NCBI GenBank assembly: GCA_016342325.1
Contig: JAEINR010000046.1
Span: 1-49,066, forward strand
DNA from: Desulfobacterium sp.
Lineage (GTDB): Bacteria > Desulfobacterota > Desulfobacteria > Desulfobacterales > Desulfobacteraceae
Reading direction: 5' to 3'
Length of the DNA: 49,066 bases
Shown: positions 48,844 through 49,066 of the stretch, in pieces
How the letters are laid out: each line of letters opens with the position of its first letter
Numbering within the stretch: position 1 is the stretch's first letter
Notes under the pieces: generated by a model
What the model saw: the letters and a program-made list of their open reading frames with translations, nothing else
Databases searched by the model: none
Told to the model about the DNA's origin: nothing
Made by a program: the position numbers and the translations under genes

Positions 48844-48984
48844 ATGAAGGCAAATTCCATAGAGTCAGCAGAAAAAGGTACCGAAATGGGCATGATGAAT
48901 TTGAACCTTGGAGAGGAATCCCAGGCAGCTTTTGACCGTGCTGAGCCAGAGGAAAAGGTCAATAAAATAGTCTCATGCGAGTAA
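48844..48984 (+). CDS. Short acidic protein, 46 aa
   Basis: Acidic, with MGMMNLNLGEES in the middle; no motif recognised. AAAGGAG precedes the start at good spacing and it follows the zinc protein by 16 bases. Confidence 0.55.
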   Translation: MKANSIESAEKGTEMGMMNLNLGEESQAAFDRAEPEEKVNKIVSCE

Positions 48985-49026
48985 AGCTAACAATGTATAA
49001 AGTCTCTTTTTGAGAAAGGAAAACAA

Positions 49027-49066
49027 ATGTGGATACTCCCAACAAATCACCCTCTGTACTCTCTTT
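49027..49066 (+). CDS. Start of a further gene, cut by window end
   Basis: ATG at 49027, preceded by AAAGGA, opens a frame MWILPTNHPLYSL that runs off the window. The first 13 residues are too few to name it. Confidence 0.5.
   Translation, partial: MWILPTNHPLYSL

Overview
The window is part of a temperate, tailed bacteriophage (free phage or prophage) of a Gram-negative host. The order of virion genes is that of short-tailed P22/Sf6-like phages: small and large terminase, portal, scaffold, coat, adaptor, tail-hub proteins, fibre, three mid-sized internal/ejection-type proteins, one giant 3038-residue polyvalent protein, then a tailspike-like protein. The Gram-negative assignment rests on a lipoprotein signal, a Sec signal peptide and Shine-Dalgarno use. 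A Desulfobacterota-like host is my guess from general sequence character and is not proven. No tRNA, CRISPR array, integrase, replicative DNA polymerase or lysis cassette was recognised; these may lie outside the window.

Layout. Positions 1-29.6 kb, minus strand: SGNH hydrolase, tailspike-like protein, giant polyvalent protein, internal proteins, fibre, tail hub, adaptor, coat, scaffold, several small genes, portal, terminases. A strong terminator follows the coat gene (21582-21619). Another (23813-23841) separates the packaging genes from the scaffold/coat genes, which have their own predicted promoter (23724-23752). Positions 29.5-38 kb, minus strand: a tightly coupled early operon with zinc-ribbon proteins, a zinc-finger/TOPRIM primase, an iteron-rich origin-like segment (31.70-32.01 kb), a D5-like SF3 helicase, an ERCC4 nuclease, a RecD2 helicase split in two by an HNH endonuclease gene, and a RecB-family nuclease. 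Positions 38-42.2 kb: an AT-rich immunity region holding two paralogous, divergent repressor/Cro-like pairs, with a lipoprotein and a membrane protein downstream of the first repressor. Positions 42.4-49 kb, plus strand: a second early operon with small zinc proteins, a 'replication terminator protein'-like gene, a DnaQ/DEDD-type exonuclease, a gp3-type recombination-directionality-factor-like protein, an OB-like ssDNA-binding candidate and the start of a further gene.

How it fits together. The two switches at 39.6-42.2 kb appear to decide between lysogeny (leftward repressors, lipoprotein and membrane protein) and lytic growth (rightward Cro-like genes, then both early operons). Early genes supply primase, helicases and nucleases for phage DNA replication and recombination. 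The terminase then packages DNA through the portal, and the virion proteins build a podovirus particle. Most leftward genes are joined by ATGA, TAATG or GTGA stop/start overlaps.

Most notable: (1) a duplicated immunity module whose two operator sets keep the same geometry but have diverged from TGGAA to TGGGA half-sites; (2) a homing-type HNH gene inserted exactly at the RecD2 domain boundary, with both halves kept open and translationally coupled; (3) a cluster of ten RAGTGCR iterons with an alternating purine-pyrimidine tract between primase and helicase.
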